In this document: piece after piece, positions 9,056-16,907 of the stretch
Numbering within the stretch: the first letter of the stretch is position 1
How the letters are laid out: each line of letters starts with the position of its first letter
From: a virus
IMG/VR virus record: IMGVR_UViG_3300043778_000135
Coordinates: 1 to 32,938 of that record
DNA: 32,938 nucleotides
Reading direction: 5' to 3' (one strand)
The notes under the pieces: model-generated
The model's database searches: none
What the model saw: the letters and a program-made list of their open reading frames with translations, nothing else
What the model was told of the DNA's origin: nothing
Position numbers and translations under genes: made by a program

Positions 9056-9372
9056 TTAATGCGCGCGTGGGGCCTCCGGCCACTCTACGTTGAACGGGAA
9101 CCCTGGCTGGATCGTGACGTCGCGCAACTTTTGGCGATACTCCACCCAAAGCGCAGCTTGGTTCTGTACAGCTACTGGAGCATCCGGGGGGGGACAGTGC
9201 GAGTGTCGGAGTCGCGCAGGCACGCGTCGCGCTGCTCACGAATGACAGCCGCCCGATAGTCTGCCTCATTGGCTGTGAATTCCTTGTGAATCGATTGGTC
9301 ATCCGGCTGCGGCTCAGGTCGCTTCCATCATGCGATCCATGGTAGGCCAATAAACTCGCCAGTTTTCGGATC
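9056..9372 (-). pseudogene. Degenerate phage tail fibre assembly gene
   Basis: Reading from 9372, DPKTGEFIG matches the N-terminal motif of tail fibre assembly chaperones (Caudo_TAP type). The same frame then hits an in-frame TGA and continues as PEPQPDDQ, then ANEADYRAAVIREQRDACL. A frame change at a run of eight C (9186-9193 on the plus strand as G) leads to DAPVAVQNQAALWVEYRQKL, then RDVTIQPGFPFNVEWPEAP, the typical C-terminus, stopping at 9056. Adding one C to the run would rejoin the last two parts. The stop and the shortened middle make the gene non-functional as it stands. It is fused in frame to the end of a baseplate J fragment. Confidence 0.75.
9186..9193 (-). repeat. C8 homopolymer tract at a frameshift point
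   Basis: Eight consecutive G on the plus strand (C on the coding strand) lie exactly where the tail fibre assembly frame is lost. A nine-C version restores the reading frame into the conserved C-terminal domain. Long homopolymers like this are classic sites of slipped-strand variation and of sequencing error. Confidence 0.7.
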
Positions 9373-9648
9373 GAGCGGTTGATCATCGATGTGAGCCTGC
9401 GCCATCTTCAGCACGTCGTCCGAAGGCAGGTCATCATCCGTCACGATCACAACGTCGACGGTACCAAGGCCGCGACGCAAGGGATGGACGAACGCGGCGG
9501 TTACGCCCGGCACTTCCATCGCCCACTGCCGGTAGTCGTATTTGTTGCCGCCCGCCGGTGGCCGGCGAATGCGCTGCAGCAGACGCGCGAGCAGACTGTC
9601 GGGCGTCTCGATCGCTGTACCTCCGCGCAGGCTCACAATCGTCAGCAT
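9328..9648 (-). pseudogene. Mu-like baseplate J (gp47) fragment fused to tail fibre assembly N-terminus
   Basis: Residues about 12-92 contain SLLARLLQRIRRPPAGGNKY, then DYRQWAMEVPGVTAAFVHP, then LGTVDVVIVTDDDLPS, the core of Mu-like baseplate J proteins. A complete J protein is about 350-400 residues. Here both ends are missing and the last 14 residues (from DPKTGEFIG) belong to a tail fibre assembly protein. The upstream boundary near 9648 abuts an unrelated cytochrome c fragment on the other strand, so two deletion or recombination junctions bracket the piece. It is unrelated in sequence to the intact J homologue at 28362-29540, although both are baseplate wedge proteins. Confidence 0.75.
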
Positions 9649-9824
9649 CGCTTGGCATCCAGACCAACTGCATGTCCTGCCACGGTGCCGCGTCGGTGTC
9701 GTTCGGCAACGGCGCGAAGGGCCTCCGCTACCTCATGAACTTCTATCTGTCGCGCACCGATCCGGCGTTCAAAGGCAATTTGCAGACCGAATTTATGTGG
9801 TCCATCGACGACAAGAGCCGCTAA
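9648..9824 (+). pseudogene. C-terminal fragment of a c-type cytochrome-like protein
   Basis: The plus-strand frame reads QTNCMSCHGAASVSFG and runs about 58 residues to a stop at 9822-9824. CMSCH is a covalent heme-c binding motif (CxxCH), placed as in multiheme or dehydrogenase-associated cytochromes that end shortly after their last heme. No start codon or signal peptide precedes it; upstream it runs directly into the phage J fragment. It is therefore the 3' stub of a chromosomal gene truncated by phage integration or deletion. The parent family cannot be named from so little sequence. Confidence 0.6.
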
Positions 9825-10015
9825 CGGACGTTTCGCGAGATAGCGTGTGCCGGTGGGGGAGCCCGCCATCGAATCGGTTAGCCGCTTGGCTGAGTTCGGG
9901 TTTCCCTTCCAGCACCGCTCTCGCGGGCGGCTCCTCCATGCGGGTCGCGATTTTGTTGCACCAACGCGGAAAACGCAGGCTGTCTTGTCGGTGATTCTCG
10001 AGGACGGCTCGTGCC

Positions 10016-10830
10016 TCATTCCGCTGGCAGGTTCCGCTGACGGCACACCTGCTGATGGCGTGCAAGGAAGCGATCGAGATCGTCACCTTCTTGGTATTGA
10101 TCCGCCGTGAAGTTCGAGAACTCTACCTCTCGACCTTGGATGGCCGTCGGCGCGATGCCGAGCAATGCCTTCTTGTAGAAACCCGAAAATGGCGCGAATG
10201 TGCGGATCCGCTTATTGGGAAAAATGCAGCCGGACGCAAGTCGGTTTCGCCATCAAAGAAGCGAACTGCGCCGGTGATGATGCCCGGCCATTGTGGATTC
10301 AGAATATTGTCGATCGAGATGATGCCGTGAGGCGCGAGCATTTCAACCGCGAGGCGGAGGTCGTTGAGCAGCACGTCGAGCGTATGGCCGCCGTCGAACG
10401 AGAAGAAACGTACCTTGCCGCCACGCTGGAGAATATCCTCCGCTCTCACATCCAGTGACGATCGCCGGATGATCGCGATGTCCGCATTCGGGCGATAACG
10501 CTTTGCGTTATCGAAGAAGGCTTGTTGTGTCAGGTCGTGAATTCCGGTCGAGCCGACTTCGTTATACCCGACGAGATCGGCATTCGTCGACTGATCATCG
10601 AACACGTCGATGGCAATCGCCTTTTTCCCGGCGTGGAGAGTCGTCGCAAGCCCCGTCAGGCACTGCAGTAGTAGGCTCCGATTTCAGCGATGTAGCCGTG
10701 GTACCCGTTTTCGGCCTGTATCTGCACGAGACCTGTCGACATGAACGTCGTACTGGGCGACAGCCATCCGGGAATGGAATCGAAAGCCACTGGACGAGGT
10801 TAGGCTCCGGCTTGATGGTGGACGACGAGG
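10016..10830 (-). pseudogene. Frameshifted class I SAM-dependent methyltransferase
   Basis: Pieces of one methyltransferase are spread over different frames. The first contains GWLSPSTTFMSTGL and YHGYIAEIGAYY (the glycine-rich motif I region). The second contains LLQCLTGLATTLHAGKKAIA, then IDVFDDQ, RYRPNADI, RFFSFDGGHTLDVLLNDL and HGIISIDNILNPQWPGIITG. The third, after a frameshift near 10225, is KRIRTFAPFSGFYKKALLG, then IAPTAIQGREVEFSNF, ending at 10016. The order and content fit a Methyltransf_24/TylF-like enzyme of the kind found in surface polysaccharide or secondary metabolite clusters. At least two indels near 10225 and 10670 break it. Decay rather than sequencing error is likely because neighbouring genes are also broken. 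Confidence 0.65.
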
Positions 10831-11824
10831 GCAATTCAGATTTTCCTACGTTGCCCCGCGTCCGCTGGCGTGCAATAACGGCGGCCCGCTTCGAGAATTC
10901 CTCGGTGCCTGCAATGTCCATCATCAACTCATCGATGGTGCAGCATGAGCTAAGTCAAGACGAGATGGTGGCATCGCTTTCCGGCTCCGAGCCCGGAAGG
11001 AGTGAATAGACGGAGATGACGTCGTCGATTGGCGGCATCGAATCGCAGGCATGAGGTCGGCTCCTCGAGAGCATGGGGATGGCTAACATGCCCGGGAGCG
11101 TCTGTCTCGGATGTGTGAGCGCGCCGTTAGCCGCTCGGGTTGCTTGAGTGCATGGTGGCCCGCGTCGCTCCAACCAGGCGCAAGTCGAGCAGTTGGATGC
11201 CAAGTGGGTTCTCCACGAAAGATCGGTACGAAAACGGCAAACCCAAAGAACTGCTGGCGACGCAAATGCGACGGAATGACATGGTTGAGGCTCACCGGAT
11301 CGCGACCCCGGGGTGGGACTGCATGACTCAAACGGCGGGCGTAGCAGTCCATCGATGGTGTCGAAGGATGGCTGCCGAAGAACGAACTCATCTACGGGCT
11401 GGTGTGATGCGCCCGATGCCCCGATCCAGCGGAATGTCGTGCGCAGGACGCGTTGATGGCCGTGGTTGGTTTGTCGAGCATCGGGCCGTTATTTGCTTTC
11501 GTCATAAAAACAAGGAACCCATATTGTCGAATAGTGCATGTCGTTAGTACTTCTTCTCGCGACTTATGGAGTCATCGTAGGCTGAATCGTATTGGTGTGG
11601 ATGGGGGAATTGAAAAAAATATTTGGAGTATTGATTGAATTTTATTCAAAAATAATAATTTCATGTGCTAAATACTTTTATTCGGATGGCGGTATATTTG
11701 GGGATTGGGTTGGCCTGGTGGATCATGGGTGGAAGTCCAGAGATCGCTGCCTTTTCCTGGCGGTAAGCGGGTCGTACTTTGTCGCGCTCTCGTCAAGCCA
11801 CTCGGGGCGATGCGCTTTTCAAAC
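10831..11824. other. Gene-free stretch with an AT-rich island
   Basis: About 1 kb in which no frame looks like a conserved protein. Minus-strand strings around 11100-11300, such as SFVENPLGIQLLDLRL, could be shreds of a further gene next to the methyltransferase remnant. From about 11590 to 11700 the composition drops sharply to AT-rich, with runs of A and T, unlike anything else in the left half. This is a mark of foreign DNA or of a decayed boundary. Confidence 0.5.
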
Positions 11825-11854
11825 TTGACCTTTACAAAATCATTAAATTAGAAT
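11825..11854 (+). promoter_or_regulatory. Sigma-70-type promoter for the lipoprotein gene
   Basis: TTGACC (11825-11830), an 18-nt spacer and TAGAAT (11849-11854) lie 31 bp before the lipoprotein ATG. The spacing is one base longer than optimal. GGGGAA just before the ATG at 11886 provides the ribosome-binding site. Confidence 0.6.
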
Positions 11855-11885
11855 TGCGCCGACATAAAATACAAACGGGGAATTC

Positions 11886-12404
11886 ATGAAAAAAATCACC
11901 ATCGCTACGATTGCCGGCTCGATGATTCTGGCCGGTTGCGCAACGCCCGGTATGGAAAATCGCGCCGATTCCTATAGCGCGACTGAAGTGAACCAGCGTC
12001 AGGAAGTGCGCACGATCGAAATTCTGACCATCCTGCCGGCTCGCGTGCAGGTCAGCAACGAGCAGAACAAGCAAGCGGCGCAACTGACCGGTACGGTTCT
12101 CGGCGCGCTCGCAGGGGCGGCCGTCGGCGGTGCGACGGGGCCGGGAGGCTGGGGCCGTACCGGCGTGGGAACGGTCGCCGGGGGCGCGGTCGGCGCCGCA
12201 GCGGGCTCGATGGTGAGCGACAAGGTGATGGTCGACGGTGTGCAGATCGCCTATCGCGACGGCAAGAAATCGTACATCAGCGCACAGGTGGGCCGCGTCT
12301 GCGAATTCAAGCCGGGTATGGCGATGATGATCGGCTCGGACACGACGACCCGTGTCCAGCCGAACGCGCAATGTCCGGCTCAAGCGACGGAAGCGGCGAA
12401 ATGA
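11886..12404 (+). CDS. Glycine-zipper outer-membrane lipoprotein
   Basis: A 172-residue protein with a lipoprotein signal peptide (KKITIATIAGSMILAGC). The lipobox LAGC predicts lipidation at Cys18 and outer-membrane sorting. The middle holds an alternating glycine segment, GTVLGALAGAAVGGATG and then GTVAGGAVGAAAG, a glycine-zipper hairpin of the SlyB/PcP/OmpA-like type that inserts in membranes. A soluble C-terminal domain of about 70 residues with a Cys pair follows. Relatives are envelope-integrity lipoproteins in proteobacteria. The gene has its own promoter and overlaps the next gene by ATGA, so the two are translationally coupled. The specific role is unknown. Confidence 0.85.
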   Translation: MKKITIATIAGSMILAGCATPGMENRADSYSATEVNQRQEVRTIEILTILPARVQVSNEQNKQAAQLTGTVLGALAGAAVGGATGPGGWGRTGVGTVAGGAVGAAAGSMVSDKVMVDGVQIAYRDGKKSYISAQVGRVCEFKPGMAMMIGSDTTTRVQPNAQCPAQATEAAK

Positions 12405-12907
12405 AGCGGGCCGTTTTTCTTTCGCTGCTGATCCCGACGGCGGTAGCCGCGCAGGGGCAGCTGCCCCAGACCGCCGTCAACATGGATGCGGGTCTTGCCC
12501 GCATGCAGCAGCTTGAATCCAATGCGGTAGCCGAACGCGACGCGCAGCAGCGCGCTTACGAAGCCGAGCAGCAGCGGCAGCAAAAGGCGGCGGCAGCGGC
12601 TCAGCAAAAGCGTGACCGTGCGCAAGCGGCGATGGCGTCGCAGCGTGACCGTGAACGTCGCGATGCTGCCGGCAGGCAACGCAGCATCGAAGATCAGGAC
12701 CGCGCTTACGAGAACCGCTACAAGGAACTGCGCCTGAAGCAGCTCGAAACGCAGGTCAATCGCGAGAACGACAAGATCAACGCTGATTTGGCACGCTCGA
12801 AAGCCGAAACGGACGAGGTGCAATCGAAGGCCGAGGCCACGCGAAATGTGAGCAAGGGCGTTCAGAAGAACCTTCAGGACGCCAACCGCCACTGGTGGGA
12901 AAAGTAA
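12401..12907 (+). CDS. Secreted coiled-coil protein (DUF5384-like)
   Basis: A 168-residue protein starting at 12401, where ATGA overlaps the lipoprotein stop. MKRAVFLSLLIPTAVAAQG is a Sec signal peptide with an AVA-type cleavage site. Residues about 30-150 are almost entirely charged and Gln/Ala-rich heptads, beginning ERDAQQRAYEAEQQRQQKAA and continuing through QKRDRAQAAMASQRDRERRD, a long periplasmic coiled coil. It ends in NRHWWEK. The architecture and the lipoprotein partner resemble proteins annotated DUF5384 in Burkholderiales (family recalled, not checked). The in-frame ATG at 12371 would extend the protein without a signal peptide and is rejected. The protein probably spans or scaffolds periplasmic partners (inference). 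Confidence 0.75.
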   Translation: MKRAVFLSLLIPTAVAAQGQLPQTAVNMDAGLARMQQLESNAVAERDAQQRAYEAEQQRQQKAAAAAQQKRDRAQAAMASQRDRERRDAAGRQRSIEDQDRAYENRYKELRLKQLETQVNRENDKINADLARSKAETDEVQSKAEATRNVSKGVQKNLQDANRHWWEK

Positions 12908-13122
12908 GGCTCATCAGCGGATCGACCAACGGACGGGGCGCCTGGATTGTGTGAGCGGTCGAATGGCCGGAGCAAGCGTCACGATATCTCGGAACAAGGC
13001 TTGTTCGTTGGCGCAATACGTTCGGGGGCAGGGTGAGGCCGGCGCCCGTCGGCCGAGGATCGGGCGTCCGAGCGCGAGCGGCTCAAACGCATGATCGCGG
13101 CGCGGACCGGACTCGCAGCCGC

Positions 13123-13875
13123 TTAGTCCGGCGACATGGTGTCGATGCCGGGTCGTGGAAGTTCGGGCTCGCGCAGGCTGTCGGTGTCGATACCCAGACT
13201 GGACTTCAGCATGCGCGCACCCTCACGGGTCAGCCTGACGGCGCGCGTGCCCGCATTGCGCTCGAGCCAGCGATGCTCGACCATGCACCTGAGCATCGCG
13301 ACGCCCAGCGGCCCCGCCAGATGATGCCGGTGCTCGGTGCGATCGAGGCAACAACGTGCAATACGCGTGAGCGGCCCACGCAACGCACTCGTGTCCACGC
13401 CGAGATCGGCGAACCACGCGATGCCGCGCCGTGTCACCCGCCAGTGTCGTTGATCGTCCTTGCCCGTCGGCTTGGACAGGAATCCTTCGCGTCTCATCGC
13501 ATCGGCAAGCGCCACGCCCAATGTACCGGCGAGATGGTCGTAACAGGTGCGCGCGTAGTGGAGCGTCCGGTCCACGCGGCCATGCAGTCGGGCCGGCAAG
13601 GGCGGCGCGAGCACCGCCAGAAGTTCCAGGACCCGTGCGACCTCCGGATTCGCCAATCGATAGTAGCGATGCCGTCCGTCACTCCGTACGCAGACCAGCC
13701 CCCCCTTCACCAGCCGAGCGAGATGATTGCTGGTGGCCTGCGGCGATGCCGACACGAACTGGGCAAGCGAGCCGGCCCGTTGCTCGCCCGCGCACAACGC
13801 CATGAGAATCCGCGCGCGGTTGGGTTCGCCGATCAACGACGCCGGAAACGCTACATTGGGTTCGAAACGACTCAT
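13123..13875 (-). CDS. ArsR-type winged-helix transcriptional regulator with C-terminal extension
   Basis: A 250-residue protein. Residues about 10-85 form a winged helix: LIGEPNRARILMALCAGEQR, the recognition region SASPQATSNHLARLVKGGLV, and the wing RSDGRHRYYRLANPEV. These match ArsR/SmtB regulators. The 160-residue C-terminal part is unusual for small ArsR proteins; it includes RHWRVTRRGIAWFADLGVD and VRLTREGARML, which look like a second wing-like element. The thiol metal-binding motif ELCVC is replaced by GGLVCVRSD, so it may respond to an organic ligand rather than a metal. It is transcribed divergently from the exporter gene with 116 bp between the starts, the classic layout of a local repressor of an efflux pump. 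Confidence 0.85.
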   Translation of the reverse strand: MSRFEPNVAFPASLIGEPNRARILMALCAGEQRAGSLAQFVSASPQATSNHLARLVKGGLVCVRSDGRHRYYRLANPEVARVLELLAVLAPPLPARLHGRVDRTLHYARTCYDHLAGTLGVALADAMRREGFLSKPTGKDDQRHWRVTRRGIAWFADLGVDTSALRGPLTRIARCCLDRTEHRHHLAGPLGVAMLRCMVEHRWLERNAGTRAVRLTREGARMLKSSLGIDTDSLREPELPRPGIDTMSPD

Positions 13876-13991
13876 GGCACCTCTCCGGATAGCGTGCTGC
13901 CTCTAGGACTGGGACTCCAGGACGCGCGCCACGCATGATTGTTCATCTTTTAGTGTAACGTCAATCCGTCATCGGCTCTTAAACTGCCCCG

Positions 13992-15389
13992 ATGATGAAC
14001 CGTTCGCCTCTCCTTTTGACCATTGCCGCCACGAGCCTCGGCTTTGTGATCATCCAGCTCGACGTCACCATCGTGAATGTGGCGCTGGTTCGGATCGGCG
14101 CGAACCTCGGCGCCACGATCGCCGGACTCCAGTGGATGATCGATGCCTACACGCTCGCCTTTGCGACGCTGCTGATGTCCGGGGGCGCGCTGGGAGATCG
14201 CAGCGGCGGACGTCGCGTCCTCGTTGCCGGCTTTGTCGTCTTCGCGCTCGCATCGGCCATGTGCGGACTCGCGCGATCCGGTGCAGAACTGGTCGCCGCG
14301 CGCGCAGTCCAGGGCCTGGGCGCGGCGCTCATCGTGCCGAACTCGCTCGCGCTCTTGAATGACGCCTGCGCCGACAATGCCGCCGTCCGAGCGCGTGCTC
14401 TCGGGCTCTGGAACGCGGCGGGCGGGCTCGCCGTCGCTGCGGGGCCGGTGGTCGGCGGGCTGCTGCTCGCGGTATCCGGATGGCGCGGCATCTTCCTGGT
14501 CAACCTGCCCATTTGCGCACTCGGCATCTGGCTCGCCCGCTTCATCAAGGAGACGCCGCCGCACGCGCCGAAAACGTCCATCGACATACCGGGCCAACTC
14601 TGTGCGATCGTCGCGGTACTTGCCATGACCGCCAGCATCATCGAGTGCGGCGCGAGCGGCTGGCGGCAGCCTGTCGTGCTGGCGGGCGCCGCGGCCGCGC
14701 TCGCGGCAGGGCTCGTCTTGATCGTCATCGAGCGGCGCACGCCCAATCCCATGCTTCCGCTGCACCTGTTTCGCCGGCCGTCGTTCTCGGCGGCGACCTG
14801 CGTGGGCTTTCTCAACAATTTCGCGTACTACGGCCTTGTCTTCATCCTCGGTTTCTATTTCCAGACGGTTCGACACTATTCGACCATTCAGACCGGGCTG
14901 GCATTCGTGCCTCTGACGGGCACCGTCACCGTATCCAATCTGCTCGGCAGCCGCCTGGCCGCCAAGTCGGGGCCGCGTCTGCCGATGGTCCTCGGATTTG
15001 CGATCGCGACGTTCGCCTACGCCGCGCTGCACGGGATCGGCGCCGATACGCCCTATGTGCGGATGCTCGTTCCATTGGCCGCGATCCCGTTCGGCTTGGG
15101 GTTGGCCATCCCAGCCATGACCGCGGCATTGCTGACCTCGGTCGAGCGCCGACGCGCCGGCGTCGCCTCGGCGATCTTCACGACCGTACGGCAGATCGGC
15201 GGCGCGGTGGGCGTCGCGGTGTTCGGCGCAATCGTCGCGGCTGGAGGGACGGCTGGCATGGCGGGTATTCACAGCGTGTTCTTCGTGTGCGCGTGTTCGA
15301 GTGCGCTGGCCTGCGCGGTGTCGGCCATCGGAATCAGGCAGGGAGGCAGTCTTGCCCGCGAGGCGCTGTCTGCCGCGTCGGAGGAATAG
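13992..15389 (+). CDS. DHA2-family (EmrB/QacA) major facilitator drug exporter
   Basis: A 465-residue protein with 14 predicted membrane helices. It has the DHA2 hallmarks LDVTIVNVAL (motif D1), GGALGDRSGGRRV (motif A), ARAVQGLGAALIVPNSLALL (motif B) and WNAAGGLAVAAGPVVGGLLL (motif C, antiporter). Such proteins export hydrophobic drugs or metabolites in exchange for protons. There is no membrane-fusion partner beside it, so it probably works alone in the inner membrane. The start MMNRS at 13992 offers two tandem ATGs with no strong Shine-Dalgarno. The divergent ArsR-type gene is its probable regulator (inference from layout). Confidence 0.92.
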   Translation: MMNRSPLLLTIAATSLGFVIIQLDVTIVNVALVRIGANLGATIAGLQWMIDAYTLAFATLLMSGGALGDRSGGRRVLVAGFVVFALASAMCGLARSGAELVAARAVQGLGAALIVPNSLALLNDACADNAAVRARALGLWNAAGGLAVAAGPVVGGLLLAVSGWRGIFLVNLPICALGIWLARFIKETPPHAPKTSIDIPGQLCAIVAVLAMTASIIECGASGWRQPVVLAGAAAALAAGLVLIVIERRTPNPMLPLHLFRRPSFSAATCVGFLNNFAYYGLVFILGFYFQTVRHYSTIQTGLAFVPLTGTVTVSNLLGSRLAAKSGPRLPMVLGFAIATFAYAALHGIGADTPYVRMLVPLAAIPFGLGLAIPAMTAALLTSVERRRAGVASAIFTTVRQIGGAVGVAVFGAIVAAGGTAGMAGIHSVFFVCACSSALACAVSAIGIRQGGSLAREALSAASEE

Positions 15390-15842
15390 GCCGTGGTTCG
15401 GGTTTCGCGACGAGCGCTTGCGCGATCGGCTGCTTGCTGTATCGATCGATCATGCTTCGTCGAGGGGCTCCTAGGTGCCCCTCGACATCGCATCGCGGGG
15501 AAGCTGGATTTCTCCGGGCCGGTGCCGATTCTGCGGCGGGAAGCGGCATCACGGTTTCAGATGATCAGATCGGCTTTGCTGCTGGACAACATCGTCAATC
15601 AGGCGAACCTGCGAGCGCATCAATTCGATGCAATGCGGCGACTGGCGCCGGACCGGGCGGCCCGCGACCGCGCTCGCCTGGGCGAGCGATTCGCGGACCT
15701 CGGAGTGTCATTGGTTTTTGCGGCCAATCGCAAGACTATTCATCCACGGCATTGCGCGGCCGGCTCTCCATACCGGAGCATCGTTCCGGCTGGGCATGAT
15801 CGCTTTGCGTGCGTCATTGCCGGCATGTCCGCGGGCATGCAA
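15390..15842. other. Intergenic stretch without a supportable gene
   Basis: Frames are open on both strands because of high GC, but none gives a recognisable protein or has a ribosome-binding site. The only structure is a 10-bp perfect hairpin at 15459-15486 after the exporter gene. Confidence 0.5.
15459..15486 (+). terminator. Hairpin downstream of the exporter gene
   Basis: GTCGAGGGGC (15459-15468) pairs perfectly with GCCCCTCGAC (15477-15486) around an 8-nt loop, 70 bp after the exporter stop. No T-run follows, so intrinsic termination is uncertain. It could be a 3'-end stabiliser. Confidence 0.4.
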
Positions 15843-16061
15843 CTAGTCCGTCACGAAGATTTGCGTCGCGGTCGTGTTGATCTGGAATTCGTTGACCCGG
15901 CGTGCACGGACATCGAGCAGCAGGCGATCCAATGCTTCGAGCGCGGCGTGGTCGGCAAGCGTCTGCTTGCCGGTCGAATGCCCGATTTTGTCCACGGCGG
16001 TTTGATGTGCCTTGAGCAGCAGTTCGAGTGCTTCCGTTCGGGTCATGAAAATACGATCCAT
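15843..16061 (-). CDS. Small hypothetical protein, 72 aa
   Basis: The ATG at 16061 is chosen because GAGGTG lies at good spacing before it. Longer in-frame starts (16082, 16136) lack this. The protein MDRIFMTRTEALELLLKAHQ and onward is a mostly helical, soluble polypeptide ending in NEFQINTTATQIFVTD. No family was recognised. It follows the 86-aa small gene on the same strand by 71 bp and may be in one operon with it. Confidence 0.55.
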   Translation of the reverse strand: MDRIFMTRTEALELLLKAHQTAVDKIGHSTGKQTLADHAALEALDRLLLDVRARRVNEFQINTTATQIFVTD

Positions 16062-16132
16062 GGTATGACACCTCAGGTTCATTGATGGTGAGTGCGCACG
16101 GCGGCGGAAGCCGGAAGCAATCGGTATGGCGT

Positions 16133-16393
16133 TCATCGCGCCGCTTGCGGGGGACGTCCCGCGGCTGCAGCAAGTTTATCCAGTCTTGCGCCAAGATTCA
16201 CGATTGAAAGCAACGGCAAGTCACACCGTTCATCCAGAACCGGCGCGCCGCAGCGTTGCTCGCATTCCGCCTTGATGACGATCAACAGGTCGATCGTCCC
16301 CTGTGCGACCATCTGCCGCGCTGAAACATTCGGGGTGAGCGTTTCGATGAATCGAAGGATCGAGGTGTTGGGTTGGTTGACCGTTGCAGGCAT
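16133..16393 (-). CDS. Small hypothetical protein, 86 aa
   Basis: Starting at the ATG at 16393 (AGAAG just upstream), the protein contains NTSILRFIETLTPNVSARQM and TIDLLIVIKAECEQRCGAPV, and ends KLAAAAGRPPQAAR. It is soluble with two Cys residues. No family was recognised. An extended frame to 16519 would add a low-complexity Arg/Ala leader and is rejected. It lies upstream of the 72-aa small gene on the same strand. Confidence 0.45.
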   Translation of the reverse strand: MPATVNQPNTSILRFIETLTPNVSARQMVAQGTIDLLIVIKAECEQRCGAPVLDERCDLPLLSIVNLGARLDKLAAAAGRPPQAAR

Positions 16394-16858
16394 GGCGCTT
16401 CTGTGCGCAGCGGAGTTTGCGTGGCATGCGTGGGGATGGCGGTAGGGGCGAAGGCGGCGGGCGTGCCCGGGCGCGACACTCGCGCTAGCGGACGCGGAGC
16501 GGGATGCCGCGCCGCGCATCGGCCGACGGTTGGGTCGTGCCTGCTCGGCCAGGGCTGACGAGGCCGACGTCGAGCGTGAACGGGCAGCATGCGCGGGGTG
16601 GGCCCGACGAGGGCTTCATGGCCCGAACGATTCGGGCGGGCGCTGAGATGCCCGTTGCGAGGCCGTAACCGCTCGGGAATGGTCGGCGGCCCGGCATGTG
16701 CAATGACGCGCGTGAGCCGGCAAGTACCTGTCGCATCGAGCATGCGACCACAGTGCTTGCACATGCAACGGATTGGGATGAACGAAGCGTAGAGGGCGAT
16801 GCGTTGAAGCAGGGCGCATCTGCGGCCGATTCACCACATGGGCCCGCCGGCCGGGCCT
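16394..16858. other. Gene-free GC-rich stretch left of the phage-tail locus
   Basis: About 460 bp with only overlapping GC-driven open frames of no recognisable content. No integrase gene, tRNA fragment or attachment-like repeat was seen here. It may contain the left boundary of the tail locus, but nothing marks it. Confidence 0.5.
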
Positions 16859-16891
16859 CCCGCGATGGCGGCGGTACGGTGCCATCGCGGG
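16859..16891 (-). terminator. Hairpin after the repressor gene
   Basis: CCCGCGATGGC (16859-16869) pairs perfectly with GCCATCGCGGG (16881-16891), with an 11-nt loop, 16 bp past the repressor stop codon. Flanking bases are GC-rich and no T-run follows on the minus strand, so it is a probable 3' hairpin rather than a textbook intrinsic terminator. Confidence 0.5.
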
Positions 16892-16907
16892 GCCGGGAGA
16901 GCCTCCG

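Noticed and set aside
9793-10086. 97-codon minus-strand frame between the cytochrome stub and the methyltransferase
   Set aside because: It overlaps the conserved C-terminus of the methyltransferase remnant in another frame and has no family resemblance.
13027-13125. Short plus-strand frame ending SERERLKRMIAARTGLAAA
   Set aside because: It looks protein-like but is only about 33 codons after a stop, without a start codon or ribosome-binding site; too little to call even a remnant.
13950-15272. 440-codon minus-strand frame opposite the DHA2 exporter
   Set aside because: Highly charged low-complexity text, antisense to a complete 14-helix transporter.
15393-16085. 230-codon plus-strand frame after the exporter
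   Set aside because: It overlaps the better supported 72-aa minus-strand gene, has no ribosome-binding site and no recognisable domain.
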